Source: Methylobacterium sp. NMS14P (lineage in GTDB: Bacteria; Pseudomonadota; Alphaproteobacteria; Rhizobiales; Beijerinckiaceae). From it: DNA of 64,000 nt. Position 1 is the stretch's first letter. Every line of letters begins with the position of its first letter. The notes beneath the pieces were generated by a model. The model was not told where the DNA came from, searched no databases, and saw only the letters and a list, made by a program, of their open reading frames with translations. The position numbers and the translations under genes are program-made. Positions 25,822 through 33,405 of the stretch are shown one piece after another. The stretch lies in contig NZ_CP087106.1 of NCBI RefSeq assembly GCF_028583545.1, positions 1,866,501-1,930,500 on the forward strand, written 5' to 3'.

Positions 25822-27741
25822 GTGTCGTTCCAGCGCCCGCCCGCGGGGCCGGAGGCCCTGCCGCCCGAGATCGCCTTCCTGCTGGCCGAGGGCGTCGACG
25901 GGCGGCTGCTGGTCCGGGCCGCCGCCGCGGCGGCCGCGGCCGGGACCGACGCGGCGACCGCGCTGATGAATGCCGGCCTGATCGCGGAATCGGCCTACTA
26001 CGCGGCCCTGGCCCGGGCGCTCGGCGCGCCCTACCTCGACGGCCCGATCCCGTTCGGCCTGGGCCTGCGCTTCCCCGACAGTCTCGTGGCCGGCCTCGCG
26101 CCGCTGGCGCCGGGCTCGGTGGCGCCCTGGGTGCTGGCGCCGCGCGGGCGGGCGATCGCGGACCTCCTCGACGCCGCCGGCCACGCCGCTGGCCACGCCG
26201 CCGTGCCGGCGATCACCAGCCCCACGCGCCTGCGCGAGGCCGTGTTCGCGTCCGTCCCCGGGCAGGTGGCGGATCACGCGGCGCACGACCTGCGGCGGCA
26301 CAGCCCCGAGCGGGCGGCCGCCCCCGAGCCGGCCCTCCGCTGGCTGCTGGTCCTCGCCCTCGCCGGCACCGCCGCGCTCTGCCTGTGCGCGGCGCTGCCG
26401 GCCCCGCTGGCGCGCGCGGCGATGACGGCCGGGCAGGTCCTGTTCCTGGCCATGGCGACCCTGCGGATCGCGGCCCTCGCCATCGCGGCCCCGGTGGCCG
26501 CGGAGGCGGTGGCGCCCCTCGCCGAGACCGACCTGCCGGTCTACACGATCCTCGTCCCCCTCCACCGGGAGGCGGCGGTGGTGCCGGACCTGCTCAGGGC
26601 GCTCTCCGCCCTCGACTATCCGGCCGCCAAGCTCGACATCAAGCTGCTGCTCGAGGCGGACGACGCGGAGACCGCCTCGGCCCTCCCCCGCGACACCCTG
26701 CCGGCCCGGTTCGAGGTGATCACGGTGCCGCCGGGCGGCCCGCGCACCAAGCCGCGGGCGCTCAACGCCGCCCTACCGCTGGCCCGCGGCGCCCTGCTCA
26801 CGGTCTACGACGCCGAGGACGTGCCCGATCCCGGGCAGCTGCGGCTGGCGGCCGCCCTGTTCGCGCGCCTGCCCGCGCGCACCGCCTGCCTCCAGGGGCG
26901 GCTGGTGATCGACAATGCCGGCGATTCGCGCCTCGCCCGCGCCTTCGCCCTCGAATATGCCGGGCTGTTCGACGTGCTGAACCCGGCCTTCGCCCGCTGC
27001 GGCCTGCCGGTCCCGCTGGGCGGCACCTCGATGCACCTGCGCACCCGCGTGGTGCGGGCGCTGCACGGCTGGGACGCCCACAACGTCACCGAGGACGCGG
27101 ATCTCGGCCTGCGCCTCGCCCTGGCGGGCTACACGGTCGGCGACCTGCCCAGCCCCACCTTCGAGGAGGCGCCGGCCCGCCTCGGGCCCTGGCTCGGCCA
27201 GCGCACCCGCTGGCTGAAGGGCCTGGTCCAGACGAGCCTCACCCACGGGCGGCGCCCGCTGGCCAACGCCCGCAGGCTCGGCGGCCTGGAGACGCTCTGC
27301 GCCGCCGCCCTGGTCCCCGGGACGGTGGTCTCGGCGCTCGCCTACCCGGTCTGCCTCGCCGCGGCGGCGTGGTCCTTCCTGGTCCGGGAGATCCCGGCCG
27401 CCCCCGTCTTCCTGGACAACCTCTCCACGGGGCTCGCCATCACGCTGTTCGGGACGGGGCTCGCCGCCCTGGTCCTGCCCGCCCTCGTGGGCTGCGCCCG
27501 GCGCGGCTGGGGGGATCTCGCCCGGTCGGTCCCGTGGATGCCGGTCTACTTCCTCCTGGTCAGCCTGGCCGCGTGGCTGGCGCTGATCGAGCTGGTGCGC
27601 GCGCCGCTGCGCTGGAACAAGACCCGGCACGGCCTCGCGCGGACCTCCCGCAGCGGCCGGCGTCGCCGCCGTGGGGAATACCCTGCGACAGCCTGCGACA
27701 CCGGGCCAGGGCCGGGCGGCGGCGCATGCGCGTCGGCTTGA
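25822..27741 (+). CDS. Membrane family-2 glycosyltransferase with N-terminal T2SS-E-like domain
   Basis: A 639-residue processive-type glycosyltransferase. The first 150 residues (LIAESAYYAALARALGAPYL) resemble the N-terminal domain of type II secretion ATPases, a fusion seen in rhizobial glycosyltransferases. Two hydrophobic helices follow (about 170-235). The catalytic GT2 core then has YTILVPLHREAAVV, DAED (330-333), TEDAD with the likely base (E424-D425), and QRTRW (460-464), the processive-polymer motif. Further membrane helices end the protein. It should move a sugar from a nucleotide donor to a growing chain at the inner membrane. The GTG start has GGAG 8-9 nt upstream. Polymer identity unknown. 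Confidence 0.85.
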   Translation: MSFQRPPAGPEALPPEIAFLLAEGVDGRLLVRAAAAAAAAGTDAATALMNAGLIAESAYYAALARALGAPYLDGPIPFGLGLRFPDSLVAGLAPLAPGSVAPWVLAPRGRAIADLLDAAGHAAGHAAVPAITSPTRLREAVFASVPGQVADHAAHDLRRHSPERAAAPEPALRWLLVLALAGTAALCLCAALPAPLARAAMTAGQVLFLAMATLRIAALAIAAPVAAEAVAPLAETDLPVYTILVPLHREAAVVPDLLRALSALDYPAAKLDIKLLLEADDAETASALPRDTLPARFEVITVPPGGPRTKPRALNAALPLARGALLTVYDAEDVPDPGQLRLAAALFARLPARTACLQGRLVIDNAGDSRLARAFALEYAGLFDVLNPAFARCGLPVPLGGTSMHLRTRVVRALHGWDAHNVTEDADLGLRLALAGYTVGDLPSPTFEEAPARLGPWLGQRTRWLKGLVQTSLTHGRRPLANARRLGGLETLCAAALVPGTVVSALAYPVCLAAAAWSFLVREIPAAPVFLDNLSTGLAITLFGTGLAALVLPALVGCARRGWGDLARSVPWMPVYFLLVSLAAWLALIELVRAPLRWNKTRHGLARTSRSGRRRRRGEYPATACDTGPGPGGGACASA

Positions 27742-27841
27742 TCTGGATCAGTCGCGGCGCCGCGCCGGGCCGCTAGCTTGGCCGGCCGGCACCCGCCCGC
27801 GCCGCGGGCGGCCGGCGATTCGCCTCGCGGTGGTCCAAGCG

Positions 27842-28087
27842 ATGCCGGCCTATCACCTCCGACGCACCCTCGAGCACGCGGACGGCCGCTGCGGCCTCGC
27901 CTTCGCCAGCGACTGTGTGGAGGCGGACGACGCGGAGGCGGCGATCCGCAGCGCCCGCGACCTGTGCCGCACCGCCGCCAACATGCTCCTGACCGGGGCG
28001 GTGCTGACGGATTCCTTCGGCCGGATCCTGTGGTCGTTCACCCTGGCGCTGGCCCGGGAGCCGCTCTGCGTCCGGCCGACGAGCTGA
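27842..28087 (+). CDS. Small protein, function unknown
   Basis: An 81-residue protein starting MPAYHLRRTLEHADG, with an acidic middle (CVEADDAEAAIRSARDLCRT) and an ending typical of short globular alpha/beta proteins (FGRILWSFTLALAREP). I do not recognise a family. The in-frame ATG at 27842 gives an even protein; the frame from 27671 overlaps the glycosyltransferase end. It lies 100 bp after the glycosyltransferase gene. Confidence 0.5.
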   Translation: MPAYHLRRTLEHADGRCGLAFASDCVEADDAEAAIRSARDLCRTAANMLLTGAVLTDSFGRILWSFTLALAREPLCVRPTS

Positions 28088-28204
28088 GGGCCGCGCGGAT
28101 CGGGACGCGGATCGGCTTGCCGTGCAACGCCCGCGGCCCGCGCGCCGTTGTCCCGCACGGGCGTGGCCCGGAGGGGTGCCGACAGAGTTGCCGGGAGAGC
28201 TGCC

Positions 28205-28441
28205 ATGAGCACGATCGCGATCCTGATCGGCACGCAGGCGGGCGCGCGCCTCCTGGCCGCCGCCTCCGAGCGGGAGGCGGCCCTCTCGGCCGAGGCCTTC
28301 CTGCTGCGCCTGCCCGTCCGCGCGCTCCCGGCGCCCCTCTGGGTGCAGTGCGCCGACCCGGCGGTCAGCGGCCGCCTCACCGGCTACCTGAACGGCCTGC
28401 AGGCCGAGCAGGTGCGCGAGCGCGATCCCCGCCGGGTCTGA
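28205..28441 (+). CDS. Small protein, function unknown
   Basis: A 78-residue protein (MSTIAILIGTQAGARLLAAA at the start, then ALPAPLWVQCADPAVSGRLT). GGGAGAG precedes the ATG by 6 nt, good for this genome. No family is recognised and no signal or membrane segment is clear. It lies 72 bp before mazG on the same strand. Confidence 0.55.
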   Translation: MSTIAILIGTQAGARLLAAASEREAALSAEAFLLRLPVRALPAPLWVQCADPAVSGRLTGYLNGLQAEQVRERDPRRV

Positions 28442-28513
28442 CGCCCGGCGCCGAGGCCCGGCGATCCCCGGGACGGATTTCCCTGCGCCGCGCCGTGCGC
28501 TAACGCCGTCCGC

Positions 28514-29431
28514 ATGAGCGAGACACGCGACGCGGGCCGGTCCGGGCCGAACGGGGTGCGGGACGACGATCCGGCCGCGGAGGCGCCCCTGGGCCGGCTC
28601 CTGCGCCTGATGGCGGCCCTGCGCGATCCCGTCGCCGGCTGCCCCTGGGACGTGGCGCAGAGCTTCGCCACCATCGTCCCCTACACGATCGAGGAGGCCT
28701 ACGAGGTCGCCGACGCGGTGGCGCGGGGGGACCTCGGCGACCTGCGCGACGAGCTCGGCGACCTGCTGCTCCAGGTGGTGTTCCACGCCCGCATGGCCGA
28801 GGAGCGGGGCGCCTTCGCGTTCGACGACGTGGCCCGCGCCATCGGCGACAAGCTGGTCCGGCGCCACCCCCACGTCTTCACCCCGGACGGCGCGCCCCTG
28901 CCCGCCGGCTCGGCCCTGCGCGACCCCGCGGCGGTCGAGGCACAGTGGGCGGCGATCAAGGCGCGGGAGCGGGCGGCCCGGCAGGCGGAGCGGCTGGACG
29001 CGGGGCTCGCGCCGGACCCGGCACCCGACCCCCTCGGCGGCGTCGCGCGGGCGCTGCCGGCCCTCGCCCGGGCGGAGAAGATCTCCCGGCGCGCGGCCGC
29101 CCACGGCTTCGACTGGGACGACGCCACCCAGGTCGTCGACAAGGTCCGCGAGGAGACCGACGAGGTCGCCGAGGCCCTGGCGGCGGGCGACCCGGAGGCC
29201 CTGTCGGAGGAGATCGGCGACCTCCTGTTCTCGGTGGCGAACCTCGCCCGGCACGCCGGGATCGACCCGGAGACCGCCCTGCGCGACGGCACCGCCAAGT
29301 TCGAGCGCCGCTTCGCCGCCATGGCGCGGCATCTCGCGGCGTCCGGGGGCGCCCTCGGCCGCTCCGACCTCGCCGCCATGGAGGCGGCGTGGCAGGCGGC
29401 CAAGCGCGACGAGGCGGCGGGACAGGCGTAG
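28514..29431 (+). CDS. mazG: Nucleoside triphosphate pyrophosphohydrolase MazG
   Basis: A 305-residue double-domain MazG. The first copy has the start signature LMAALRDPVAGCPWDVAQSF and the EExxE...ExxD metal sites in YTIEEAYEVADAVA and LRDELGDLLLQVVFHARMAE. The second copy repeats it in KVREETDEVAEALAAGDPEA and LSEEIGDLLFSVANLARHAG. The enzyme hydrolyses NTPs and damaged dNTPs to monophosphates and pyrophosphate. The linker (residues 110-175) is longer and more Pro/Ala-rich than in E. coli MazG. A single gene between small unknowns. Confidence 0.93.
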   Translation: MSETRDAGRSGPNGVRDDDPAAEAPLGRLLRLMAALRDPVAGCPWDVAQSFATIVPYTIEEAYEVADAVARGDLGDLRDELGDLLLQVVFHARMAEERGAFAFDDVARAIGDKLVRRHPHVFTPDGAPLPAGSALRDPAAVEAQWAAIKARERAARQAERLDAGLAPDPAPDPLGGVARALPALARAEKISRRAAAHGFDWDDATQVVDKVREETDEVAEALAAGDPEALSEEIGDLLFSVANLARHAGIDPETALRDGTAKFERRFAAMARHLAASGGALGRSDLAAMEAAWQAAKRDEAAGQA

Positions 29432-29562
29432 CGGCGCTGTCAGGCCGCGCCGCCCCGCCCGCTCGCGGCCCGAGATGCCGGCCCGTCGCGGCGGATCCGT
29501 CGGGCTCCGAAACGGCGATCCGACGCGTTGGCGTTCCGGAGGGCGGGCGCTAAACCCGTGCC

Positions 29563-29940
29563 ATGTTCGACGACGCAGCCGCTCAGCGCTATCTCGCGGG
29601 ACTGGCCCCCGTGGCGGCGGGATCGGTGCGCTGGCTCATCTACGATCACGACCGGCAATGGGTCTCGGTCGTGGACGGCGATCTCGCGTCCCTGCGGGAG
29701 GATTGCCTGCACGTCCTCGGCGCCACCGCGGAGGCGGACGCCACCGCGTCCCTCGTCGACGCGATCCGCGAGTTCCTCGCCGAAGGGACGGAGCGCACCC
29801 CGCAGATCGTTGCCCTCTCGTGCGCCGTGCTGATGCAGAGCGTCGGGGATCTCGACGCGGTCTTCGATCGGATCCGGTCCGGCGTCATGGCAACCCTCGT
29901 CTACGCCGAGGACGTCGTGGTCAGGCCCGTCGCCCGGTAG
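29563..29940 (+). CDS. Conserved-looking protein, function unknown
   Basis: A 125-residue soluble protein (MFDDAAAQRYLAGLAPV, then WLIYDHDRQWVSVVDGDLAS and DAVFDRIRSGVMATLVYAED). Balanced composition with alternating strands and helices argues for a real gene. No family is recognised. It follows mazG by 131 bp. Confidence 0.5.
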   Translation: MFDDAAAQRYLAGLAPVAAGSVRWLIYDHDRQWVSVVDGDLASLREDCLHVLGATAEADATASLVDAIREFLAEGTERTPQIVALSCAVLMQSVGDLDAVFDRIRSGVMATLVYAEDVVVRPVAR

Positions 29941-30074
29941 CGCAGGTCGGCACGTGCTCGGCCGCGCCGCGACCCGCGCCGAGCATGCCCGCGGCGATCC
30001 TCCGCGGCGATCCTCCGCGGTGCCCCCGCGCGTCGAGGGCTCGACACGTCGCGGCGCGCGGATATGTTCCGCGC

Positions 30075-30404
30075 ATGCGCTTCACCCTGCCCGTCCTCGC
30101 CGCCCTCGCCGTCACCGCCGCCCTTTCCCGGCCCGCCGCGGCCGAGACGGTCCTCCAGGAGCGGTTCGGCTGCCACACCCAGGAGGTCACGGACCGCCTG
30201 TTCAAGCTGGTCATGGCGGGCGACGAATCCGGCTTCGGCCAGCTGCTGCAGGGCAGCCTCGCCAGCGGCGAGTGCCGGTCGTTCAAGCCCGGCGAGGAGG
30301 TCCGGCTCGAGTCCCGGACGATGAGCTACGGCTGCCTCGCCCTGAAGGACACGCAGGATCGCTGCTACTGGACGCCGCTGAGCGCCATCGAGAAGACGAA
30401 CTGA
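30075..30404 (+). CDS. Small secreted protein, function unknown
   Basis: A 109-residue protein with a clear signal peptide (MRFTLPVLAALAVTAALSRP, cleavage near AAA-ET). The mature part has four Cys (FGCHTQEVT, SGECRSF, MSYGCLAL, DRCYWTP) that could form two disulfides. Function unknown; periplasmic location is inferred from the signal. It converges on the DUF892 gene across a strong hairpin. Confidence 0.65.
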   Translation: MRFTLPVLAALAVTAALSRPAAAETVLQERFGCHTQEVTDRLFKLVMAGDESGFGQLLQGSLASGECRSFKPGEEVRLESRTMSYGCLALKDTQDRCYWTPLSAIEKTN

Positions 30405-30442
30405 CGGCGGACTGACGGCGAACTGACGCGCCCCCGGGCGGC

Positions 30443-30473
30443 GGCGGGCCGGCGCCCGGGGCGCCGGCCCGCC
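30443..30473. terminator. Hairpin between convergent genes
   Basis: A 14-bp perfect stem (GGCGGGCCGGCGCC and its complement) with a 3-nt loop, between two convergent stop codons. No T-tract. Likely a bidirectional terminator. Confidence 0.7.
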
Positions 30474-30491
30474 CGCGCGGCCGGTCCGCGG

Positions 30492-31037
30492 TCAGGCGGC
30501 CTTCTTCCCCCGGCCCTTCGACGGCTCCGCGTCCGGCTCGGCCGACCCGGGCTCGCCCGCGGCGTTGATCGACTCGGCGATCTTCGAGAGCAGCGCGTCG
30601 GTCTTCTTCTCTTCCTGCAGGGTCTCGTCCAGGAGCTTGGCGGCGTCCGCGTAGCCGAGCTGGCCCGCCCAGGTCTTCAGGGTGCCGTAGCGGGCGATCT
30701 CGTAGTGCTCCACCGCCTGGGCGCAGGCGGCCAGCACCGCGTCAGCGGCCGGGCTGTCGGCGAAGTCGTCGAGATCCTCCTCCATCTCCGAGACGATGCC
30801 CTGCATCGCCTCGCAGGTCTTGGCCCGGGCCGGCTTGCCGATGATCTCGAAGACCTGCGTCAGGCGCTCCACCTGCTGGGCGCTCTCCTCGGCGTGGGTC
30901 TCGAAGGCCTGGCGCAGCTCGTCGTGCTCCGCCGCCTTGGCGGATTTCTTGAGCGCCTTCACCGACTGCTTCTCGGCGTAGTAGACGTCCTTCAGGGTCT
31001 CGTAGAAAGCGTCCTGCAGCGTCTTCTGCTTGGCCAT
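30492..31037 (-). CDS. Ferritin-like DUF892 (YciE/YciF-type) protein
   Basis: A 181-residue four-helix protein of the DUF892 family. The start signature is TLQDAFYETLKDVYYAEKQS, and the Glu/His metal-site residues appear in ETHAEESAQQVERL, EAMQGIVSEMEEDL and AVEHYEIARYGTLKTWA. The C-terminus is Glu/Lys-rich (SKGRGKKAA). Members are made under osmotic or general stress in enterics; here the role is inferred. ATG 31037 has GGAG about 9 nt upstream; the longer frame to 31091 adds a basic leader with no family match. Confidence 0.88.
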   Translation of the reverse strand: MAKQKTLQDAFYETLKDVYYAEKQSVKALKKSAKAAEHDELRQAFETHAEESAQQVERLTQVFEIIGKPARAKTCEAMQGIVSEMEEDLDDFADSPAADAVLAACAQAVEHYEIARYGTLKTWAGQLGYADAAKLLDETLQEEKKTDALLSKIAESINAAGEPGSAEPDAEPSKGRGKKAA

Positions 31038-31152
31038 TCGGTCTGTCTCCGCTGGGGGCCGCGCGCCGTGTCGGCGGCGTCTTCCGGGCAACGCCGGTCC
31101 CGCCGGCCGTATCCGGACGATATCTTCGCCCTGTGGAGGAACCTTTCGGGGC

Positions 31153-31323
31153 TCAGCGGCCCGCCCCGTCCGGGCGCGGCTTCCGGCCGGCCCGCGGCGC
31201 GGCGCCCGGCTTCGGGCGCAGGCGGTCGAGGATTGTTTCCAGGGCGCGCTCCACGGCGTCGCGGTCCGGCACGGTCTCCGGCGGTGGCGGGGTTGATCGG
31301 CCCGGGTCGCGGCGCTTCGGCAT
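31153..31323 (-). CDS. Small basic protein, doubtful
   Basis: A 56-residue frame (MPKRRDPGRSTPPPP, then PDRDAVERALETILDRLRP) with one plausible amphipathic helix and basic ends. The ribosome site is weak. No family is recognised. It could be a small DNA-binding-type protein or chance coding in GC-rich DNA. Confidence 0.3.
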   Translation of the reverse strand: MPKRRDPGRSTPPPPETVPDRDAVERALETILDRLRPKPGAAPRAGRKPRPDGAGR

Positions 31324-31419
31324 GTCGTCCGCCCGTATCGGGGCCGGGCGGACCGGTGTTCCGGCCCGCGCGGCGGCTGCCGGCCGGTCGAGCGGCCAGG
31401 ATCCTGAGATCAAAGCCTG

Positions 31420-31444
31420 CCGGGATCCCGGGATCCCGGGATCC
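31420..31444. repeat. GGATCCC palindromic repeat cluster
   Basis: CCGGGATCCCGGGATCCCGG is a 20-bp perfect palindrome made of tandem GGGATCC units, with more GATCCTGAGATC and GATCCTGTGATCAGG nearby. It lies just past the stop of the DoxX gene and may act as its terminator. Confidence 0.6.
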
Positions 31445-31449
31445 TGTGA

Positions 31450-31956
31450 TCAGGGTTCCCGGATGGTTGACGGCGCGTCCGGTCCCGGAGCCGGCGGCGG
31501 CCGCGCCGGATCGCGGGCGGTCCCGGCCGCGCCACCGGCGGACCCGCGGCCCCCGCCGAACGGCCAGTCGATCAGGCCGCCGGCCCAGAGCGCCGCCCAG
31601 ACGAAGACCGGCTGAAAGGCGAGCCGCGGCCCGTGGTACCACCAGGAATCCGGGATGCCGTCGACGTGGACGTGCTCGAAGGCGTGCTTGAGGTTCGCCG
31701 GGTAGACGCAGGCCGCGTAGAGGGCGAGGCCGATCGCGGCCGCCCGGCGGAACCGGCCGGTCAGGAGCCCGGCGGCGCCCGCGATCTCGCACAGGCCGGT
31801 GGCCAGGACGACGAGCCGCGGCTGCGGTACCCAGTCGGGCATCAGCGGCAGCATCGCGTCGGTCGCCACGAGGTGGACCACGCCGACGAACCCGTAGAGC
31901 GCTGCGAGCCCGTAGCGCAGCCGGCGTCGCCCCGTCCCGATCGCCCGGTCGGTCAC
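31450..31956 (-). CDS. DoxX-family membrane protein
   Basis: A 168-residue protein with about four membrane helices: LRYGLAALYGFVGVVHLVAT, RLVVLATGLCEIAGAAGLLT, AAAIGLALYAACVYPANLKH, and LAFQPVFVWAALWAGGLIDW. The DoxX/DoxD-like pattern and the HVDGIPDSWWYHGPRL loop fit the family. Function in bacteria is unsettled, often linked to redox or thiol stress. The GTG start overlaps the pabC stop (GTGA), so it is translationally coupled to the p-aminobenzoate operon. The C-terminus is Gly/Pro-rich. Confidence 0.78.
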   Translation of the reverse strand: MTDRAIGTGRRRLRYGLAALYGFVGVVHLVATDAMLPLMPDWVPQPRLVVLATGLCEIAGAAGLLTGRFRRAAAIGLALYAACVYPANLKHAFEHVHVDGIPDSWWYHGPRLAFQPVFVWAALWAGGLIDWPFGGGRGSAGGAAGTARDPARPPPAPGPDAPSTIREP

Positions 31957-32804
31957 GCGACCGTGTCCTCGGCCGCGCCGCAGGCCTGCGCCACGCGGGC
32001 GCGCAGAGCCGCCATGAGCCGCGTCACCGCCGGGTGGCCGGCGCCCGGGAAGGCCGTGTCGCCGATGGCCGTCACGGGGGCCAGGAGCCGCAGGGAGTTG
32101 GTCAGGAACACGGCCTCCGCGCCGAGGAGATCGGGCAGGCCGAGCGACCGCTCCTCGGCCCGCAGCCCGCATCCGGCGGCGAGACCCAGCACCTCCGCCC
32201 GCACGATGCCGGCGAGCACGCCGTCTCCGAGCGGCGGCGTGACCAGGGCGGTGCCGAACAGGGCGAAGAGATTGCCCGTGCCCGCGCAGGCGACGCGCCC
32301 CCGCGTGTTGCGGAACAGCGCCTCGTCGCAGCCCGCGGCGGCGGCCTCCCGGGCGGCCAGCACCGCATCGAGATAGCCCAGCGTCTTCAGGCGACTGGCG
32401 GGGGAGGTGTCGTTGCGGGCGATGGCTGTCGGCCACAGGCGCAGGGGCGCGAAGGACGCGGCCTTGCTGCTCGGCGCCGCGGTGACGAACAGCGTCGGGT
32501 GCGGATCCTCCGGCGGCTTCAGGCCGCGCGGGCCGGACCCGCGGGTGAGGGTGGTGCGGATCGCGAGCCGCTCGCCCTGGCGGGCGACGGCCCGCACGGC
32601 GTCCCGGATCCGCTCCGCCTCGGCCGGGATTCCCAGCGTCTCCGCGGAGGCCACGAGCCGGGCGATATGGGCGTCCTCGAAGGCGACCCGGCCGCCGAGC
32701 GCCAGTGCGGTGTCGAACAGGCCGTCGCCGAGCGTCAGGCCGCGGTCGGTGTGGTCGAGGGGGGCCGTGGTTCCGGGCGCGAGCGCCCCGTCACGCCACA
32801 GCAT
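31953..32804 (-). CDS. pabC: 4-amino-4-deoxychorismate lyase (PabC)
   Basis: A 283-residue class IV PLP aminotransferase-fold protein. The start block DHTDRGLTLGDGLFDTA and the PLP Lys in SRLKTLGYLDAV (K140) are diagnostic; FRNTRGRVACAGTGNLFALF is the second conserved block. In position directly after pabA it should cleave aminodeoxychorismate to p-aminobenzoate and pyruvate for folate. The family also holds branched-chain aminotransferases, but the neighbours decide. Its start overlaps the pabA end by 14 bp. Confidence 0.88.
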   Translation of the reverse strand: MLWRDGALAPGTTAPLDHTDRGLTLGDGLFDTALALGGRVAFEDAHIARLVASAETLGIPAEAERIRDAVRAVARQGERLAIRTTLTRGSGPRGLKPPEDPHPTLFVTAAPSSKAASFAPLRLWPTAIARNDTSPASRLKTLGYLDAVLAAREAAAAGCDEALFRNTRGRVACAGTGNLFALFGTALVTPPLGDGVLAGIVRAEVLGLAAGCGLRAEERSLGLPDLLGAEAVFLTNSLRLLAPVTAIGDTAFPGAGHPAVTRLMAALRARVAQACGAAEDTVA

Positions 32805-33405
32805 CGCGGCGTCCCTCCGGCCGTTCCCGCCACGCGCGGGCCAGTCCCAAGAAGTTGGCGAACAGGGCGTGGCCGCCCTCGGTCAGGACCGATTCCGGGT
32901 GGAACTGGATGCCGTAGGTCGGGTGGGTCCGGTGCGACAGCGCCATCACCTCCCCCTCCTGCGAGACCGCGTCGACCGCGAGGTGCTGCGCCATGTCGGG
33001 GCCGGGGGTGACCACCAGCGAGTGGTAGCGCCCGACCGGCATCGGCGCCGGCAGACCCGAGAACAGGCGCTCGCCCGCGTGGGCGATCGGCGTCATCTGC
33101 CCGTGCAGGGGCCGCTGCGCCCGCGCGACCGTGCCGCCGAAGGCCGCGCCGATCGCCTGGTGGCCGAGGCAGACGCCGAGGATCGGCACCGCGCCCGACA
33201 GGTCCCGGATCGCCGGCAGGGAGATCCCGGCCTCCGCGGGGGTGCAGGGCCCGGGCGAGACCACCAGGGCCTCCGGTCCGAGCGCCCGGATGCCGGGAAC
33301 GTCCAGCGCGTCGTTGCGCACGACCCGGACCGTCTCGCCGAGCTCCTCCAGGTAGCGGACGACGTTGAAGACGAACGAGTCGTAATTGTCGAGGACGAGG
33401 ATCAT
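32791..33405 (-). CDS. pabA: Aminodeoxychorismate synthase glutamine amidotransferase subunit (PabA)
   Basis: A 204-residue class I glutamine amidotransferase. MILVLDNYDSFVFNVVRYLE opens it. The catalytic Cys is in GVCLGHQAIG (C79), and the His-x-Glu pair in IQFHPES (H169, E171). It supplies ammonia from glutamine to PabB. TrpG has the same fold, but the overlap with a PabB-type partner and with pabC places it in folate synthesis; it might also serve tryptophan synthesis. The start ATG overlaps the pabB stop as ATGA. Confidence 0.9.
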   Translation of the reverse strand: MILVLDNYDSFVFNVVRYLEELGETVRVVRNDALDVPGIRALGPEALVVSPGPCTPAEAGISLPAIRDLSGAVPILGVCLGHQAIGAAFGGTVARAQRPLHGQMTPIAHAGERLFSGLPAPMPVGRYHSLVVTPGPDMAQHLAVDAVSQEGEVMALSHRTHPTYGIQFHPESVLTEGGHALFANFLGLARAWRERPEGRRDAVA

